NCBI GenBank assembly: GCA_948099385.1
Contig: CANUEZ040000180.1
Span: 3,755,501 to 3,819,500, forward strand
Origin: Fasciola hepatica
Taxonomy: Eukaryota > Platyhelminthes > Trematoda > Plagiorchiida > Fasciolidae
Reading direction: 5' to 3'
DNA: 64,000 bases
Within the stretch, counting starts at the first letter, position 1, and each line of letters opens with the position of its first letter. The notes under the pieces are model-generated. The model was not told the origin of the DNA. It did not search any database and saw only the letters and a program-made list of their open reading frames with translations. Shown here piece after piece: positions 61,070-64,000 of the stretch. The translations under genes were made by a program, and so were the position numbers.

Positions 61070-61885
61070 CATGGACAGTTTATTTCAGACATCTACGCCG
61101 AAATCTGCACTCGGTCAATGCACAACCATGTTACTCACAATCCAGCTGACGAATTGACACTTATCGAATATCGAGCAACTTCCAACCCCTATAGTCAGTG
61201 TACATCTTTGATTGAATGAACAAAAATGCACGTGTTCTGCATCTTCCTTTTGGCCTTTATGACTTACCACAAGTATTTCGTAATCGGATCATGTTATTTA
61301 TGAGTGGAGGGGTCCCCTTGGTGTCATTTGTGGGTATACTTCTGAGGACAGATTTTATGACCTGTGCTATATAGAGTAGGTAATACAACGTGAGTGTACC
61401 TCCATCACCAAAGTCTTATTGTGTATTATTGTAAGCAAATATTTGGTCAAACACAAAACGGAATTGCAGGCGGAAATAGTCAGATTTGGGGGGTCGAAAT
61501 TCCGTTGTTTCCAGTTCTATTGACAATGAAACATTACTAGCTCGATTAAGATAGAATGAAACATCAATTTCACTTTAAAACCTTTCCGGGTAAAATAGAA
61601 GCATCACTTTTTCAATGCTCGTGTTGTCTCTGTAAATGTGTCATTCGAAATAATCAGTTGTTTATGAATGTGATTCCATTGGAACCCAAGATATCACTGA
61701 AATGGATGGACATATTTGCATAATCGATAATTCTCGTCCCCACGTATTATCACAGTATGATTTATTCAGTAACTTTTCCCTTATTATCATTTAAGTTCAA
61801 CAGCTAATCATAACTTTTAAAACCTCTTCTGACTGTTAGAAGAAAAAAACAATTTCAGAACATATTTTTCGCTACACCTGCATTT
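61070..61885. other. No gene recognised
   Basis: AT-rich sequence without motifs or partner copies. Confidence 0.35.
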
Positions 61886-61889
61886 GAAA

Positions 61890-62085
61890 ACTGGCTTGTC
61901 GATTGTTTTATTCAACGGCCAAGTTGAGCAAATACTACATGACACTGAATGTCGACTCACTATTGTCAGTGAAAGATAAGGTTCAGGCTGAATCGAACTG
62001 GGTGTGTTGTTCGTGACTGAACTGGTGACCCTCAAATGGGTCGCGGCTTAGCGTGAATGGTCGATACAGCAAACCGTCAAGGACT
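61890..62085. repeat. Dispersed repeat pair member (partner 28975-29190)
   Basis: Second copy of the block described at 28975, in the same orientation. Confidence 0.55.
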
Positions 62086-62345
62086 GAAACAGCTGTCGCT
62101 TTCGTCCGAATTGAACAGTCCCGCATGATGCACGGAAAATTGGTCATCTCCCTCATACACCAACACACCCTTTTTGATGTTTAATCATGCTGTGTGTGTG
62201 TGTTGGTTATCCGATTCCGCTTTGTATCGATTATTCTTGCCTAACGCGACACGAATGTATGCTAGCTCATGTATGCAACCTTGCTCACTGACATCTTCGT
62301 AAATTGCACTTGCTTACTTGCCTGTCACTTGGTTGCCGGCCTTAG

Positions 62346-64000
62346 CCGGGTTTTGTGTTTATACTTATACAAATAAATGCAGTGCCAACATCACGTGTTC
62401 TACTACTAACTACGAACACAAAACCGCCTATTATCCTCCTCTTGTTCTTTACAGCCAAGTAAATACATCATGAATATTGGTAATAATTAACCGATGTTTG
62501 CATAAAAATGAGCTCCTTTGTTTTACACATGCGATGGTTGAGTCAGCGGTGAATTTCAATCTCTTTCAGTAATTTTGAATTCAAAACTTACGAACGTAAA
62601 TAGTATAGAAAACACTTGCATGTTCTGTATGAAACTAGAAAAGCAGCACAGTTGCTATAAACTAGACTGGGGAAGAACAGAGCCGAAAATTATTTTATCT
62701 TTGGCACACTGGGATGCTGAAGAACATTGTTCTCTCATTGTATATCTACAGCGATAATCTCCTGCTTTTGCATGTATAGGACGAAAGGGTGCGATTTTGT
62801 AGAAAGACAGTGACTATCATTCCAAAAGTTCTGTATTTTTTTCGATTAGACAAGGTAATACAAATATGATAACGCTCAGGATTTCAATAAATGTGCATTT
62901 GGTTTGCGAAATGGGGTATCCGGTCGCACCCCTCCCACCAATCCTATTTTATCCGAATGATATCCATACTTTATACAAACATTTCTTTCTAATACCTGAC
63001 ACATGGCTTTGGCGGCTCGCTCTTCAGAAACAGCAGCTCCCAGAACTTACCGGAAGAGAGTGTCCTACCAGCATTCCTACCAACCAAGTCAACAGACGTT
63101 TTTTCAACACAATTGTCCATGAGTGGTGGAATGCAGTGGTAATGACAGAAATGGCGAGGAACATCAACGGAAGAAGCACCATTTTCACAAACGGTAGCAG
63201 AGAACACAACAATTTAAAGCCAAAAAAATGAACCCATTTACCCAACTGAGAGCAGTAGAAGCATCCATAATGGAGCGTGACACAAAAGACCGACAAGAAC
63301 CAGCAGAAGATTGTCAGATGCAGTAAGCAGAGACCTTCTTACACCTACTGTTCAACCAAAAGCAACTCCGTGATCCCAAAGTAGTAAATTTCTGACTATC
63401 GTTCAACCAACGATACACGAACTTCAATCCAAAACAGGATCAAAATGAACACCAAGTGAGTTGGAATCACGTATTACACGTCATCTGAAATGAAAAATAG
63501 CATCAAAAATGTAACAGACCACACATTCGTACTTGATCGTAGTCCTTTTCAGGAAGACGGCAAACGGAACAACTACAAGGAGCACAATGGCTCGGTTAAG
63601 CTTTTCCGATCAAGTGAAAAATAATTTCAAAGAGTTAATGGTGAATTGATACAGATGAACAAAACTGGAGCAAGAAGGAGACAGAACATGAGAACACCAC
63701 TCAAGGACAAATATGCTAGCAAACAACTGAAAATGCAATCGCCAAAATATTTCGGCGGGTCATCCACCGTAACAGGAGCCATCCATCCAGCTTTGTGATT
63801 CCCTCAATTCCCTAGCGGTTGAATTAAAATGTGATCCCATTGCAAGAGCAAATGACTGAATACCAGCCCTTTGCACAGCCAAAGTATTTACTTTCTTGCC
63901 GGCAATCTATTCACGGATAACGTTTGCCTGTTCAGAAAATAATGGTTGCCGACGTGATGCACAGTTGTTCGTCTCGGCAGTTCTTCTTTGCACTTGTTGA
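62346..64000. repeat. Dispersed 1.7 kb repeat, right copy (runs off the window)
   Basis: Aligns with 2697-4450 in the same orientation, and still matches at the last base of the window (cgtctcggcagttc versus cgtcttggtagttc). The minus-strand AATAAA of the left copy is altered here. The repeat continues beyond the window. Confidence 0.75.
62876..63120 (-). CDS. Candidate two-exon small gene, right copy (71 aa)
   Basis: Read on the minus strand as complement of 62876-63021 joined to 63051-63120. The first exon is again 70 bases, from ATGGAC (MDNCVEKTSVDLVGRNAG), ending at ccg before gtaagt as in the left copy. Removing a 29-base gtaagt...aag segment restores one frame through CQVLERNVCIKYGYHSDK and RPDTPFRKPNAHLLKS to TGA. 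The unspliced frame stops early. Compared with the left copy, the second exon is 81 bases (27 codons) shorter and also carries an in-frame 12-base insertion. A 29-base intron is at the lower limit of what is known, so an alternative is that this copy is a pseudogene. The function is unknown. Confidence 0.35.

Overview
This 64 kb window looks like repeat-rich intergenic or intronic DNA from a large eukaryotic genome, most likely a flatworm (trematode or cestode). I see no operons, no dense gene packing and no reading frame longer than about 210 codons. The longest recognisable proteins are decayed pieces of RTE-type non-LTR retrotransposons, Penelope-like elements (PLEs) and one BEL/Pao gag, a mix typical of flatworm genomes. 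The taxon is an inference. No complete conserved host gene was recognised.

Layout. 2.70-4.47 kb and 62.35-64.0 kb are two diverged copies of one repeat, and each carries the same small two-exon candidate gene on the minus strand. 4.65-5.06 kb holds a promoter-like block (two CCAAT boxes and a TATA box) ahead of a short frame. 6.35-6.8 kb is a PLE endonuclease fragment. 7.8-20.2 kb is a tandem duplication of a roughly 5.8-6.6 kb unit, and each unit ends in the 3' part of a PLE. Copy B has gained a separate 668 bp PLE insertion with a 13 bp target-site duplication and a 97 bp inverted repeat. Copy A has lost about 350 bp of the PLE endonuclease. Two stretches (316 and 924 bp) are identical between the copies although their surroundings differ.

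24.6-25.2 kb is a BEL/Pao gag remnant. 26.1-26.5 and 30.4 kb carry SINE-like units. 27.65-28.51 kb keeps one frame open except for two stops, suggesting a decayed coding region. Further dispersed pairs lie at 23.5/31.2 kb, 29.0/61.9 kb and 42.9-45.2/54.9-57.5 kb, and a third copy of the start of the tandem unit lies at 54.3 kb.

Three long GAT/ATC arrays (38.0-38.7, 57.95-58.17 and 60.78-61.07 kb) read as Asp/Ser-rich chains. The last two abut copies of a palindromic MITE-like element. An RTE element runs on the minus strand at 38.9-40.1 kb and another on the plus strand at 45.35-47.0 kb; both are inactivated. Another PLE fragment lies at 49.3-49.65 kb and a foldback element at 59.57-59.97 kb.

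The recognisable parts do not form a pathway. They record successive insertion, duplication, partial homogenisation and decay. All similarity statements come from reading the sequence by eye; no alignment or database search was run.
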